18,894 nucleotides of DNA from DATEJJ01 sp039649115 (GTDB taxonomy: Bacteria; Actinomycetota; Actinomycetes; Mycobacteriales; Micromonosporaceae). A program made the position numbers and the translations under genes. Within the stretch, counting starts at the first letter, position 1; each line of letters opens with the position of its first letter. The notes under the pieces were generated by a model, which saw only the letters and a program-made list of their open reading frames with translations, did no database searches and was not told the origin of the DNA. The stretch covers positions 1 through 18,894 of the forward strand of contig JBBWZQ010000047.1 in the NCBI GenBank assembly GCA_039649115.1, in the 5' to 3' direction. Below, piece after piece: positions 7,501-14,572 of this stretch.

Positions 7501-9494
7501 AGAAGATGGGCATCACCGCGAAGGGTGCCTGGGAGTCGGTGAAGCGCCACTTCAGGGAACTGGAGGTGGACACGCAGGCACAGGACTTCACGGTCGTGGG
7601 GATCGGCGACATGTCCGGGGACGTGTTCGGCAACGGCATGCTGCTCTCGCGACACATCCGGCTGGTGGCCGCGTTCGACCACCGGCACGTGTTCATCGAC
7701 CCGTCGCCGGACCCCGAAACGTCCTATGTGGAGCGTCACCGGCTGTTCGGCCTGCCCCGCTCCTCCTGGGCCGACTACGACGCGGCACTCATCTCCGAGG
7801 GTGGCGGGGTGTGGCCGCGCACGGCCAAGTCCATCCCGGTGTCCCCGCAGGCCCGGGCCGCGCTCGGCCTGCCCGAGACCGCCACCTCGCTGGCCCCGGC
7901 CGACCTGCTGCGGGCGATCCTGCAGGCGCCGGTGGACCTGCTGTGGAACGGCGGCATCGGCACCTACGTCAAGGCGTCCACCGAGTCGCACGCGGACGTC
8001 GGCGACAAGGCCAACGACGCGATCCGGGTCAACGGGAAGCTGGTGCGCGCCAAGGTGGTCGGCGAGGGCGGCAACCTGGGGCTGACCGAGCGGGGCCGCA
8101 TCGAGTACGCGATGACCGGCGGCCGGATCTGCACCGACTTCATCGACAACTCGGCCGGTGTGGACTGCTCCGACCACGAGGTGAACATCAAGATCCTGCT
8201 GAACCCGCTGGTCGCCGCCGGCGAACTGGGCCAGGCCGAGCGGGACGCGCTGCTCGCCGAGATGACCGACGAGGTCGCCGCGCTGGTGCTGCGGCACAAC
8301 TACGACCAGGCCACCGCGCTGGGCAACGCGCGGACGCAGACGCACTCGCTGCTGCCGGTACACCGGCGGCTGATCAGCGATCTGGAGCGCGACGGGCGGT
8401 TGGACCGGACGCTGGAGGCCGTGCCGGGCGACGAGGAGTTGGAGGTACGGTTCGCGAGTGGTGCCGGGTTGACGTCGCCCGAGCTCGCGGTGCTCCTCTC
8501 GTACGTGAAGATCGCGCTGGAGGACGAGATCAACGCGTCCCCCCTGCCCGACGATGCCTGGACCCGCGAGGTGCTGCGCGACTACTTCCCGACCCCGCTG
8601 CGCGAGCGGTACGCGGACCGGATGGACCAGCACACGCTGCGCCGCGAGATCGTCACCACCGAGCTGGTCAACGAGGTGGTCAACCGCGGCGGCACGTCCT
8701 TCGTCTACCGGGCCGTCGAGGAGACCGGCGCGTCGCCCGCGGACGTGATCCGCGCGTACGTCATCATGCGCGACGTGTACGGCCTGCGCGAGCTGTGGCA
8801 GGCCGTGGAGCGCCTGGACAACAAGGTGCCCACGACCGCGCAGACCACTGTCTACCTGGAACTGCGCCGCCTGCTCGACCGCGCCGTGCGGTGGCTGGTC
8901 ACCAACCGCCGTGCCCCGCTGGACGTCACCGCCGAGTCCGACCGGCTGCGGCCCGGCGTGTCCGCCCTGCTGTCCCAGCTCGACGCGTTGTGCCGCGGCC
9001 GGGAGCGCCAGGCGCTGCACGCCCGGGCCGAACGGTTGGTGGCGCTGGGCATCCCGGCGGACCTGGCGGTCGCCGCGAGCCGGGTGATGTACGGCTTCGG
9101 CCTGCTGGACATCGTGTCGCTGGCCGACACGTCGGGCCGCTCGGTGCGGGAGGTCGCGGCGGTGTACTTCGTCCTGTCCGACCGGTTCCGGGTGGACCAC
9201 CTGCTCTCCAGGATCTCCGAGCTGCCCCGCGACGACCGCTGGCAGACCCTGGCCCGCATGGCACTGCGCTACGACCTGTACGCCGTGCTCGCCGCGCTGA
9301 CGTCCGAGGTGCTGGCCGCGACGGCCTGGGGCGACGCGCACGACCGGGTCACCGAATGGGAGCAGGCGAACGTGATGGCGATCGGCCGGGCCCGCAACGC
9401 GCTCGCGGAGTTCGGCGATTCCAACGCGGACCTCGCGGCACTTTCGGTGCTGCTGCGCCAGATCCGCACGCTCGTGCGCACCGCCGGCTCCTGA
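4572..9494 (+). CDS. gdh: Large NAD-specific glutamate dehydrogenase (180-kDa class)
   Basis: A cytoplasmic enzyme of 1640 residues that oxidatively deaminates L-glutamate to 2-oxoglutarate and ammonia with NAD+. The length and content match the bacterial NAD-GDH family (Streptomyces L_180 type; Rv2476c in M. tuberculosis). A long N-terminal part with ACT-like regulatory segments precedes the catalytic core. RGGIRWSDRRDDFRTEILGL leads to VPVGAKGGFVLK (about 871-882, with the substrate lysine), and the nucleotide-binding segment is GIGDMSGDVFGNGM (about 1010-1022). A helical C-terminal region follows. I chose ATG 4572 because of the GAGGGGAG sequence about 8 nt upstream. GTG 4524 is in frame with its own AGGTGAGGA and would add 16 residues. 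It stands alone as a single-gene unit, divergent from the PBP gene and convergent with the GH3 gene 24 bp away. Confidence 0.96.
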   Translation: MKRWAGAGSALRRSDPSDLSDLTGSSGARRGPEASEDTELDEPLPDAERLMAEAVALAGHDLDSARLVRRYWRFAPDEELVGLTPARMLADAREHRDLARQRLPGQLMLQVEEAPDGELTVVLIVTDDMPFLVDTVTAALVSRDLAVHLLVHPLVVVRRQPLGELTEVCADVEPDDAIAGDLVESWMRIEVDRVPGEGQRGELRRDLQRVLTDVREAVEDWPKMRTRALAIADELTSAALPVPDRDITDSVELLRWLVDDHFTFLGYREYRLAPGQEGPELRAVLGTGLGILRQDQTRARPLATMTPQARQRVLEKRLLVITKANSRSTVHRSSYLDYVGIKIFDAEGNVVGEKRFLGLFSAAAYLHSVRELPVVRRKVAAVLERSGLSPRSHSGKDLLAILEDYPRDELFQIRTDELNDAVMGVLRLAGRRQLRVFLREDAYGRFISCLVFLPRDRFTTANRLAIQGILLRELNGIGVDYTTRVGESALARIHFIVRTDPTNPPTGIDQASIQEQLTEATRNWDDDLKLVLERKLGEEQSRYLFGQYARAFPDGYKDEHTPYEAVKDIAKMELLEEPGELAMHVYRRRQDDRDVHFKVFRYGRPMMLSKVLPVLHSLGVTVTDEHPYQIARDDATVYLYDFGLMLPEEARELADIRPHMENAFSATWRGESEIDRFNELVVRAGLTWRQVVVLRAYAKYLRQAGAVFSQDSMESTFIAHPGVAALLVALFDTTFSPSMDLSDEDRALQSKELVTAIGRQLDNVASLDQDRILRSYLTMVQATRRTSFFQRSGGRPKSYIAFKLEPRTIPDLPAPRPRYEIWVYSPRFEGLHLRFGPVARGGIRWSDRRDDFRTEILGLVKAQMVKNAVIVPVGAKGGFVLKSPPPASDRDAFLAEGVACYRLFISALLDVTDNLVNGAIVAPPDVVCHDADDPYLVVAADKGTATFSDIANEISHSYGFWLGDAFASGGSAGYDHKKMGITAKGAWESVKRHFRELEVDTQAQDFTVVGIGDMSGDVFGNGMLLSRHIRLVAAFDHRHVFIDPSPDPETSYVERHRLFGLPRSSWADYDAALISEGGGVWPRTAKSIPVSPQARAALGLPETATSLAPADLLRAILQAPVDLLWNGGIGTYVKASTESHADVGDKANDAIRVNGKLVRAKVVGEGGNLGLTERGRIEYAMTGGRICTDFIDNSAGVDCSDHEVNIKILLNPLVAAGELGQAERDALLAEMTDEVAALVLRHNYDQATALGNARTQTHSLLPVHRRLISDLERDGRLDRTLEAVPGDEELEVRFASGAGLTSPELAVLLSYVKIALEDEINASPLPDDAWTREVLRDYFPTPLRERYADRMDQHTLRREIVTTELVNEVVNRGGTSFVYRAVEETGASPADVIRAYVIMRDVYGLRELWQAVERLDNKVPTTAQTTVYLELRRLLDRAVRWLVTNRRAPLDVTAESDRLRPGVSALLSQLDALCRGRERQALHARAERLVALGIPADLAVAASRVMYGFGLLDIVSLADTSGRSVREVAAVYFVLSDRFRVDHLLSRISELPRDDRWQTLARMALRYDLYAVLAALTSEVLAATAWGDAHDRVTEWEQANVMAIGRARNALAEFGDSNADLAALSVLLRQIRTLVRTAGS

Positions 9495-9518
9495 CGGGAT
9501 GGCGGCGAACCAGCCGGG

Positions 9519-10967
9519 TCAGCTCAGGCCGAGGGTGGCGGTGGCGGCCCAGCCGTTGGCGTGACTCGCGCCGTACGTCGTGACGAAGGCCTGTACCCCC
9601 GCCGGGCGCCACGAGGACGGCCAGCCCATCTCCACCGCCACCACCGGATGCGTGGCCGCCAGCGCCTCCACGAGCGCGGCCACCCCCGGCTGCCGGTGCA
9701 GGTTGCGGCCCACCACCACGATCGGGCGCGAACCCGCCCGGGCACGTACCGACTCGGGGCTCGCCGTCGGGTCGATGCGGACGTGCTCCGCGCCGTTGAC
9801 GTGCGGGCCCAGGCCCCACGGCACCGGGCCGGCCGCGATCGAGGACTCCGAGTCCACCTGGACGATGAGCGGGGTGGCGAGCCCGTGCAGGGACCCTTCC
9901 ACGCGTACCGCGCGCCGGGCGGCGGGGTACCCGATGCGGCCGTCCTGCGGGTCGAGGGGAGCGAAGCCGGCCCGGGTCCAGGCGACCAGCGCGTCCACCT
10001 GGGCCGCGGCCTCCTCCAGCCGGGCGGTGGTGAGGCGCCCGTCCCGTACTCCCGCCATGATTTCGGCGATCGTGGCCTCGACGAGGTCCTCGTCCACGGC
10101 CGAGCCCAGGCACAGCAGGTCGTTGCCGGCGGCCAGCGCGACCACGGCGGCGCGCGGCACGCCACCCGCCATCCCGGCGGTCGCCCGCATCTCCAGCGCG
10201 TCGGTGATGAGCGTCCCGGTGAAGCCCAGGTCGCCGCGGAGCAGGTCGATCAGCGCCCGGCTGCTGAAGGTGGCGGGCAGGTCACCGGTGAGTACCGGCA
10301 CCCGGATGTGCGCGGTCATCACGGCCTTGGTGCCCGCCTTGACCGCCGCGGCGAACGGCGGCAGGTCCCGCTCCCGCAGGACATCCAGCGGTACGTCCAC
10401 GGTGGGCAGCTCCAGGTGCGAGTCGGTGCTGGTCGCACCGTGCCCGGGGAAGTGCTTGGCGGAGGCGGCCACGCCGGCCGACTGCAGCCCGGTGACGGCG
10501 GCGGCGCCCTGCTCGGCGACCCGGGCCGGGTCGCTGCCGAAGGAGCGGGTGCCGATGGTCGGGTTGTCGTCGGCGGTGTTCACGTCGAGGCTCGGCGCGA
10601 AGTTGAGGCTGAAGCCGGCGGCGGCGAGATCGAGGCCGATGGAGCGGTAGATCCGTTCGGTGAGCGCCGCGTCGTCCACCGCGCCCAGCGCCGCGTTGCC
10701 GGGGTACGGGCTGCCCGCCACGTGCGCGAGCCGGGTGACGTCCCCGCCCTCCTCGTCGATCGAGAGCAGCATGTCCGGGTTGGCGGCGCGCAGGGCTCCG
10801 GTCAGGCGGCGCAACTGGTCCGGGTCGGCGATGTTGTAGCCGTAGATGATGTATCCGCCGACGCCCTCGCCAGCCAGCGCGGTGACCCACTCGGGTGCGG
10901 TATGCCCGGGAAAGGACGGAAGCAGGGTGCGCAGCACCAGCCGTCGTAACCCACGATCGATCGCCAC
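9519..10967 (-). CDS. nagZ: Glycoside hydrolase family 3, NagZ-like beta-N-acetylhexosaminidase
   Basis: A 482-residue GH3 enzyme that would release N-acetylglucosamine from beta-linked substrates such as peptidoglycan or chitin fragments. The NagZ signature KHFPGHGATSTDSH (171-184) carries the Asp/His dyad (D182, H184) used as general acid-base in this subfamily. The nucleophile is D256 in LITDALEM. SIDEEGGDVTRL is also typical. It is longer than the roughly 340-residue E. coli NagZ because of an extra C-terminal alpha/beta region. No signal peptide is visible, so a cytoplasmic recycling role is likely. I chose GTG 10967 because GGAGGGGA lies about 9 nt upstream; an in-frame GTG at 10994 would place that motif inside the gene. 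It is divergent from a ROK regulator across a repeat-rich gap, which suggests control by that regulator (inference). Confidence 0.92.
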   Translation of the reverse strand: MAIDRGLRRLVLRTLLPSFPGHTAPEWVTALAGEGVGGYIIYGYNIADPDQLRRLTGALRAANPDMLLSIDEEGGDVTRLAHVAGSPYPGNAALGAVDDAALTERIYRSIGLDLAAAGFSLNFAPSLDVNTADDNPTIGTRSFGSDPARVAEQGAAAVTGLQSAGVAASAKHFPGHGATSTDSHLELPTVDVPLDVLRERDLPPFAAAVKAGTKAVMTAHIRVPVLTGDLPATFSSRALIDLLRGDLGFTGTLITDALEMRATAGMAGGVPRAAVVALAAGNDLLCLGSAVDEDLVEATIAEIMAGVRDGRLTTARLEEAAAQVDALVAWTRAGFAPLDPQDGRIGYPAARRAVRVEGSLHGLATPLIVQVDSESSIAAGPVPWGLGPHVNGAEHVRIDPTASPESVRARAGSRPIVVVGRNLHRQPGVAALVEALAATHPVVAVEMGWPSSWRPAGVQAFVTTYGASHANGWAATATLGLS

Positions 10968-11035
10968 TTGTCGAGATCCCCTCCGGCCCCGCACCCCTGA
11001 TCCGCGGTGAATCGGGCCAACTACGGCCGTCAGGC

Positions 11036-11075
11036 ATACCGAAAACGAAGTAACTTGACCTTACGCTTTCGGTAT
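11036..11075. promoter_or_regulatory. Inverted repeat ATACCGAAA-N22-TTTCGGTAT in the GH3/ROK gap
   Basis: Perfect 9-bp arms (11036-11044 and 11067-11075) are separated by 22 nt in the divergent gap between the GH3 gene and the ROK regulator gene. The spacer contains TTGACC (11055-11060), a 5-of-6 match to a -35 hexamer pointing toward the ROK gene, with a poor -10 (TACGGC) 18 nt on. The arms could be two half-sites for a looping or dimeric regulator. Confidence 0.5.
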
Positions 11076-11091
11076 CCGTACGGCCGGATAC
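11072..11091. promoter_or_regulatory. Inverted repeat GTATCCG-N6-CGGATAC in the GH3/ROK gap
   Basis: Perfect 7-bp arms (11072-11078 and 11085-11091) with a 6-nt spacer. The left arm shares GTAT with the right arm of the neighbouring 9-bp repeat, and the interior contains the 8-bp palindrome CCGTACGG (11076-11083). Overlap of the repeats suggests either competing binding sites or alternative pairings of one control region. Confidence 0.4.
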
Positions 11092-11095
11092 GCAA

Positions 11096-11112
11096 TTAGG
11101 AAACTTTCCTAA
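11096..11112. promoter_or_regulatory. Probable ROK operator TTAGGAAAC-TTTCCTAA
   Basis: A perfect 17-bp palindrome (8-bp arms around one C) in a locally AT-rich stretch, 20 bp before the chosen ROK start codon. From memory, palindromes with an AGGAAA...TTTCCT core are the operators of ROK-family repressors of chitosanase and other glycosidase genes in Streptomyces (CsnR). Its position fits autoregulation of the ROK gene and control of the divergent GH3 gene (inference). Confidence 0.65.
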
Positions 11113-11132
11113 ATGATAGGGGCATGTTACCA

Positions 11133-12311
11133 ATGAGCTCAACCCGCCTTCCGGGTACACCCCGGCTGCTGCGCGCGATCAACGACCGCGCCGCGCTGGA
11201 GTTGTTGCTGGCCCGGGGCCCGTTGACCCGGGCGCAGCTGGGTGAGCTGACGGGACTGTCCAAGGTGACCGCTTCCCAACTGGTGGAAAGGCTGGAGGAG
11301 CGGGGCCTCGTCTCCCGCGTCGGCGAGCAGGCCGGCGGGCGCGGCCCGAACGCGCAGCTCTACGCGGTCGTACCGGCCAGCGCCTACGTGGTCGGCGTCG
11401 AGGTGGGTCCTGACCAGGTGGTCGCGGCGTGTGCGGACATCACCGGCGAGGTGGTCGGCCGGGTCGAGGAGTCGACGCACGACACGGACGATCCGGTCGG
11501 CGTGGTACACAACGCCGTCATCGAGGCGGCCCGCAGCGCTCGTGCCCCGATCAACCGGGTACGCCGCGTGGTCCTGGGCACCCCGGGCCTCGTCGACCCG
11601 AACACCGGCGACGTGTCCTTCGCGTTCGACCTGCCGCGCTGGCAGCGCGGGCTGCTGTCCAAGTTGCGTGCCGACCTCAAACGGCCCGTTGTTTTCGAAA
11701 ACGACGTGAACCTGGCGGCCGTCGCCGAGGCGCATGCCGGCGCGGCGCGCGGCGTGCGGGACTTCCTGCTGTTGTGGATGGGCCGGGGCGTCGGCATGGC
11801 GGTGGTGCTCGACGGCAAGCTGCACCGGGGGGTCAGCGGCGCGGCCGGCGAGATCGGCTACCTGCCGGTGGCGGGCGCGTCGGTGCCCCGCGACATCGCC
11901 CGGCGGGCCAAGGGTGGCTTCCGGGAACTGGCACAGGGTGACGCGGTCCGGGCGGTCGCGCGGGAGCACGGCTTCCGGGCCGCCGTCGCGCAGGACGCGG
12001 TACGGGCCGCGGTCAGCGCCGGTACCGAGGGCAGCCCGGTGCTGGACGAGCTGGCCCGGCGCCTGGCACTCGGGCTGGCCGCCGCGTGCGTGGTGCTCGA
12101 CCCGGCCCTGGTCGTGCTGGCCGGGGAGGTCGGGCTCGCCGGCGGGGTGGCGCTCGCGCAGCGGGTACAGCACGAGGTCGCCGCGATCGCCCCGGTATCG
12201 CCCCGCGTGGTGGTGTCCGAGGCGCCCGAGCAGCCGGTACTGTCCGGCGCGCTGCTCACCGCGCTCGACGCGGTACGTGACGAGGTTTTCGGCTCGACGG
12301 TCGACGAGTGA
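11133..12311 (+). CDS. ROK-family transcriptional regulator (NagC/XylR type)
   Basis: A 392-residue sugar-responsive DNA-binding regulator. An N-terminal winged helix (about 10-70; LTRAQLGELTGLSKVTASQL is the helix-turn-helix) precedes a ROK fold (about 85-385) with the recognisable segments VVFENDVNLAAVAEAHAG and GAAGEIGYLPV. Two hallmarks of ROK kinases are degenerate. The phosphate-binding DxGGT reads VEVGPD, and the His plus CxCGxxGC zinc site is absent (GEIGY with no cysteines after it). It should therefore bind, not phosphorylate, its sugar. I chose ATG 11133 because AGGGG lies about 10 nt upstream; ATG 11124 in frame is only 1-2 nt from that motif. It is divergent from the GH3 gene and followed after 22 bp by the ABC ATPase and ribokinase genes on the same strand. 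The ligand is unknown; an amino sugar is a fair guess from context. Confidence 0.9.
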   Translation: MSSTRLPGTPRLLRAINDRAALELLLARGPLTRAQLGELTGLSKVTASQLVERLEERGLVSRVGEQAGGRGPNAQLYAVVPASAYVVGVEVGPDQVVAACADITGEVVGRVEESTHDTDDPVGVVHNAVIEAARSARAPINRVRRVVLGTPGLVDPNTGDVSFAFDLPRWQRGLLSKLRADLKRPVVFENDVNLAAVAEAHAGAARGVRDFLLLWMGRGVGMAVVLDGKLHRGVSGAAGEIGYLPVAGASVPRDIARRAKGGFRELAQGDAVRAVAREHGFRAAVAQDAVRAAVSAGTEGSPVLDELARRLALGLAAACVVLDPALVVLAGEVGLAGGVALAQRVQHEVAAIAPVSPRVVVSEAPEQPVLSGALLTALDAVRDEVFGSTVDE

Positions 12312-12333
12312 TCCGTCCGGTCCGCGTGATTGG

Positions 12334-13152
12334 ATGGAGTGCGTGCCCGTACCGCCGCAGCCCGACCCGGACCTGGTGATCGCCGTCGACCAGGTGACCG
12401 TGACGCGCGGCGGCAAGAACCTCCTGCACGCGGTCGACTGGCGGGTGGAGCTGGACGAGCGCTGGGTCGTGCTCGGGCCGAACGGTGCCGGCAAGACCAC
12501 CCTGCTCAACCTCGCCTCGGCGCGGATGCACCCGAGCGCGGGCACGGTGCACCTGCTCGGCGAGCGGCTGGGCCGGGTCGACGTGTTCGAGCTGCGCACC
12601 CGGATCGGTCTCGCGTCCGTGGCGGTGCACGACCGGATCCCGCCGGAGGAGTCGGTCCTGGACGCCGTGGTGACGGCCGCGTGGTCGGTGGTCGGGCGCT
12701 TCCGCGAGGGGTACGACCGGCTCGACCTCAGGCGCGGCCGGAGCCTGCTGGAGCAGGTGGGCGTCGGGCAGTTGGCGGGCCGGGCGTACGGCACCCTGTC
12801 GGAGGGCGAGCGCAAGCGGGTACAGATCGCCCGGGCCCTGATGACCGACCCGGAGCTGCTGCTGCTCGACGAGCCCGCGGCCGGGCTGGACCTGGGTGGC
12901 CGGGAGGACCTGGTCCGGCGCCTGGGCGAGCTGGCCGCCGACCCGGACGCGCCGGCGATGGTGCTGGTCACCCACCACGTCGAGGAGATCCCGCCCGGGT
13001 TCACCCACGCGCTGCTGCTGCGCGAGGGCAGCGTCGTCGCGCAGGGCCTGCTGGGCTCGACCATGACGAGCGACAACCTGTCGAAGACCTTCGATCTGCC
13101 ACTGCGACTGGACTATGTGGACGGACGCTTCACCGCCCGGGCCGCACAGTGA
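12334..13152 (+). CDS. ABC transporter ATP-binding protein, COG1119 type
   Basis: A 272-residue single ABC ATPase domain. Walker A is GPNGAGKTT (48-56), the signature is LSEGE in place of LSGGQ (155-159), Walker B is LLLLDE (175-180) and the H-loop is THH (213-215). The LSEGERKRVQIARAL and DLGGREDLV segments are typical of the ModF/PhrA-like COG1119 group, whose members often have no membrane partner nearby. None is seen here, so the transport substrate is unknown and a non-transport role is possible. ATG 12334 has no clear ribosome-binding site; GTG 12343, three codons on, lies just after GGATGGAG and is the alternative. The gene sits between the ROK regulator (22 bp) and ribokinase, whose GTG start overlaps its TGA stop. 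Confidence 0.88.
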   Translation: MECVPVPPQPDPDLVIAVDQVTVTRGGKNLLHAVDWRVELDERWVVLGPNGAGKTTLLNLASARMHPSAGTVHLLGERLGRVDVFELRTRIGLASVAVHDRIPPEESVLDAVVTAAWSVVGRFREGYDRLDLRRGRSLLEQVGVGQLAGRAYGTLSEGERKRVQIARALMTDPELLLLDEPAAGLDLGGREDLVRRLGELAADPDAPAMVLVTHHVEEIPPGFTHALLLREGSVVAQGLLGSTMTSDNLSKTFDLPLRLDYVDGRFTARAAQ

Positions 13153-14135
13153 GCGCGGCGGCGGACCGCGGCGTAGCGAACCAGGAAGCTGAGCGCCAGC
13201 CGCGCATCGCGGTGGCCGGCAGCTCCAACATGGACCTCGTGGTGACCGCGCCCGTGCTGCCCCGGCCGGGCGAGACCGTGCTGGGCGACCGGTTCACGCA
13301 GTTGCCCGGCGGCAAGGGCGCCAACCAGGCGATCGCGGCGTCCCGCGCCGGTGGCCGCACCACGTTCCTCGGCGCGATCGGCTCGGACGCGTTCGGCGTC
13401 ACCCTCAAGGCCCGGCTCTCGTCCTCCACAGTGGACACGTCACTGCTGCGCGTCGTCTACGGCGCGTCGGGCGTGGCCCTGATCGTGGTCGAGGAGACCG
13501 GGCAGAACGCGATCGTGGTGGCACCGGGAGCCAACGCGGCATTCGCCGGGCTGACCGAGCCGGAGCTGGCCGCGGTCGCCGCCGCCGACGTGCTGCTGTG
13601 CCAGCTGGAGATACCGATGGAGACCGTGACCGCGGCGTGTGTCGCCGGGCGCGCCGCGGGTACCCGCGTCGTGCTCAACGCGGCGCCGGCCCGTGCCCTG
13701 CCGGACGAGCTGCTCGCCGCGGTGGACCTGCTGGTGGTCAACGAGGTCGAGGCGGCGACGCTGGCACCGGTCACGTCGGTCGGTGTGGACGCGGGCGACG
13801 AGCCCGAGCCGGTCGAGGTGCTCGACGCGCTGCTCGAGTCGGTACCCCGGGTGGTGCTCACCCAGGGCGGTGCGGGTGCGTGGTACGCCGACCGGGACGG
13901 GGCCATGGAACAGGTACCGGCGCCGCGCGTGGACGTGGTGGACACGACCGCCGCCGGCGACGCGTTCTGCGGCGCGCTCGCCGTCGCGTGGGGCGAGGGC
14001 CGGCACATGGTCGACGCGATCCGCTGGGCGAGCGCGGCGGGTGCCGCCGCGGTGCGCCGGCTCGGCGCGTCCAACGCGCTGCCCAAGCGCAAGGTCATCG
14101 AGGAACTGTACGAGGAGACCTACGGCCGGCGCTAG
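13149..14135 (+). CDS. rbsK: Ribokinase (PfkB family)
   Basis: A 328-residue cytoplasmic kinase that would phosphorylate D-ribose to ribose 5-phosphate with ATP. The ribose-contact and catalytic features known for E. coli RbsK are present: GSSNMDL (N27, D29), GGKGANQ (54-60), QLEIP (E154) and the PfkB signature DTTAAGDAF (265-273) with catalytic D271. This supports true ribokinase over a broader PfkB sugar kinase, although specificity is not proven. GTG 13149 overlaps the stop of the ABC gene (GTGA), which indicates translational coupling. No stronger start lies downstream before the conserved core, though the first 17 residues are not conserved in the family. The C-terminus overlaps the convergent SNase-like gene by 4 bp, with the two stop codons sharing CTAG. 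No ribose transporter is visible in the window. Confidence 0.92.
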   Translation: MSAAADRGVANQEAERQPRIAVAGSSNMDLVVTAPVLPRPGETVLGDRFTQLPGGKGANQAIAASRAGGRTTFLGAIGSDAFGVTLKARLSSSTVDTSLLRVVYGASGVALIVVEETGQNAIVVAPGANAAFAGLTEPELAAVAAADVLLCQLEIPMETVTAACVAGRAAGTRVVLNAAPARALPDELLAAVDLLVVNEVEAATLAPVTSVGVDAGDEPEPVEVLDALLESVPRVVLTQGGAGAWYADRDGAMEQVPAPRVDVVDTTAAGDAFCGALAVAWGEGRHMVDAIRWASAAGAAAVRRLGASNALPKRKVIEELYEETYGRR

Positions 14136-14545
14136 GACCACACGCCGGTGCGGCTCAGCCGGGCGGAGGTCTCCGCCTGCAGGTAGGCGTCGCGCTCCGG
14201 AAAGGGCTGCGGTGCGACCCGCGCCGCGCCCTCCGCGAGCAGCACCAGCGCGAGGTCGCGCCAGACCGGGCCGGACGTGTCGTGCCAGGCGAGATAGTGC
14301 AGTTGCGCCCGGGGCGGCAACTGCGGGGGTATCGGTACCAGGCGCACCCGCAGCGGGCGGCGGCTGCGCGGTACCCGCTCCGTGATCACCTCCCGGTACC
14401 CGGCCGGCACCGGGACCGGTACCTCGACGCCGTAGAGCTGGGACCGCATCTCCTCGCCTCGCACAGCGATGACGAGCCTGCCGTCCTCGAGCACCCCGCT
14501 GACCGTGCAGGTGGACCCGAGGCTGCCCTCGTCTTCTCCGGTCAC
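14132..14545 (-). CDS. SNase (thermonuclease)-like OB-fold protein, probably inactive
   Basis: A 137-residue protein weakly but recognisably related to staphylococcal nuclease. CTVSGVLEDGRLVI and RSQLYGVEVP match the N-terminal beta-barrel segment (family RLxGIDxPE). ALVLLAEGAARVAP and YLQAETSARLSRTGVWS match the C-terminal segments (family LVxxGLAxV and AExxAxxxxxGIW). Residues aligned with the nuclease catalytic set appear changed: the Arg of RLxGID becomes Gln or Ser, and the Glu after the Pro becomes Val. Loss of nuclease activity is therefore likely. No signal peptide is seen. I chose GTG 14545 because GAGG lies about 8 nt upstream; GTG 14554 overlaps that motif. It lies 64 bp after apbE on the same strand. 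A binding role, for example to nucleic acid, is only a guess. Confidence 0.6.
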   Translation of the reverse strand: MTGEDEGSLGSTCTVSGVLEDGRLVIAVRGEEMRSQLYGVEVPVPVPAGYREVITERVPRSRRPLRVRLVPIPPQLPPRAQLHYLAWHDTSGPVWRDLALVLLAEGAARVAPQPFPERDAYLQAETSARLSRTGVWS

Positions 14546-14572
14546 CGGCGGCACCTCGCAATACGTCGAAGG

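Noticed and set aside
4629..9341. Long minus-strand reading frames (740 and 765 residues) antisense to the glutamate dehydrogenase gene
   Set aside because: They are His/Arg/Gly/Val-rich with no recognisable domain, as expected from antisense frames in high-GC DNA.
9491..9522. CTGAC...GTCAG inverted repeat between the glutamate dehydrogenase and GH3 stops as a terminator
   Set aside because: Only a 5-bp stem around a 22-nt loop, with no T-run; not distinguishable from chance.
11139..13076. Minus-strand frame of 645 residues opposite the ROK and ABC genes
   Set aside because: No family resemblance; composition is that of an antisense shadow, and both plus-strand genes have clear motifs.
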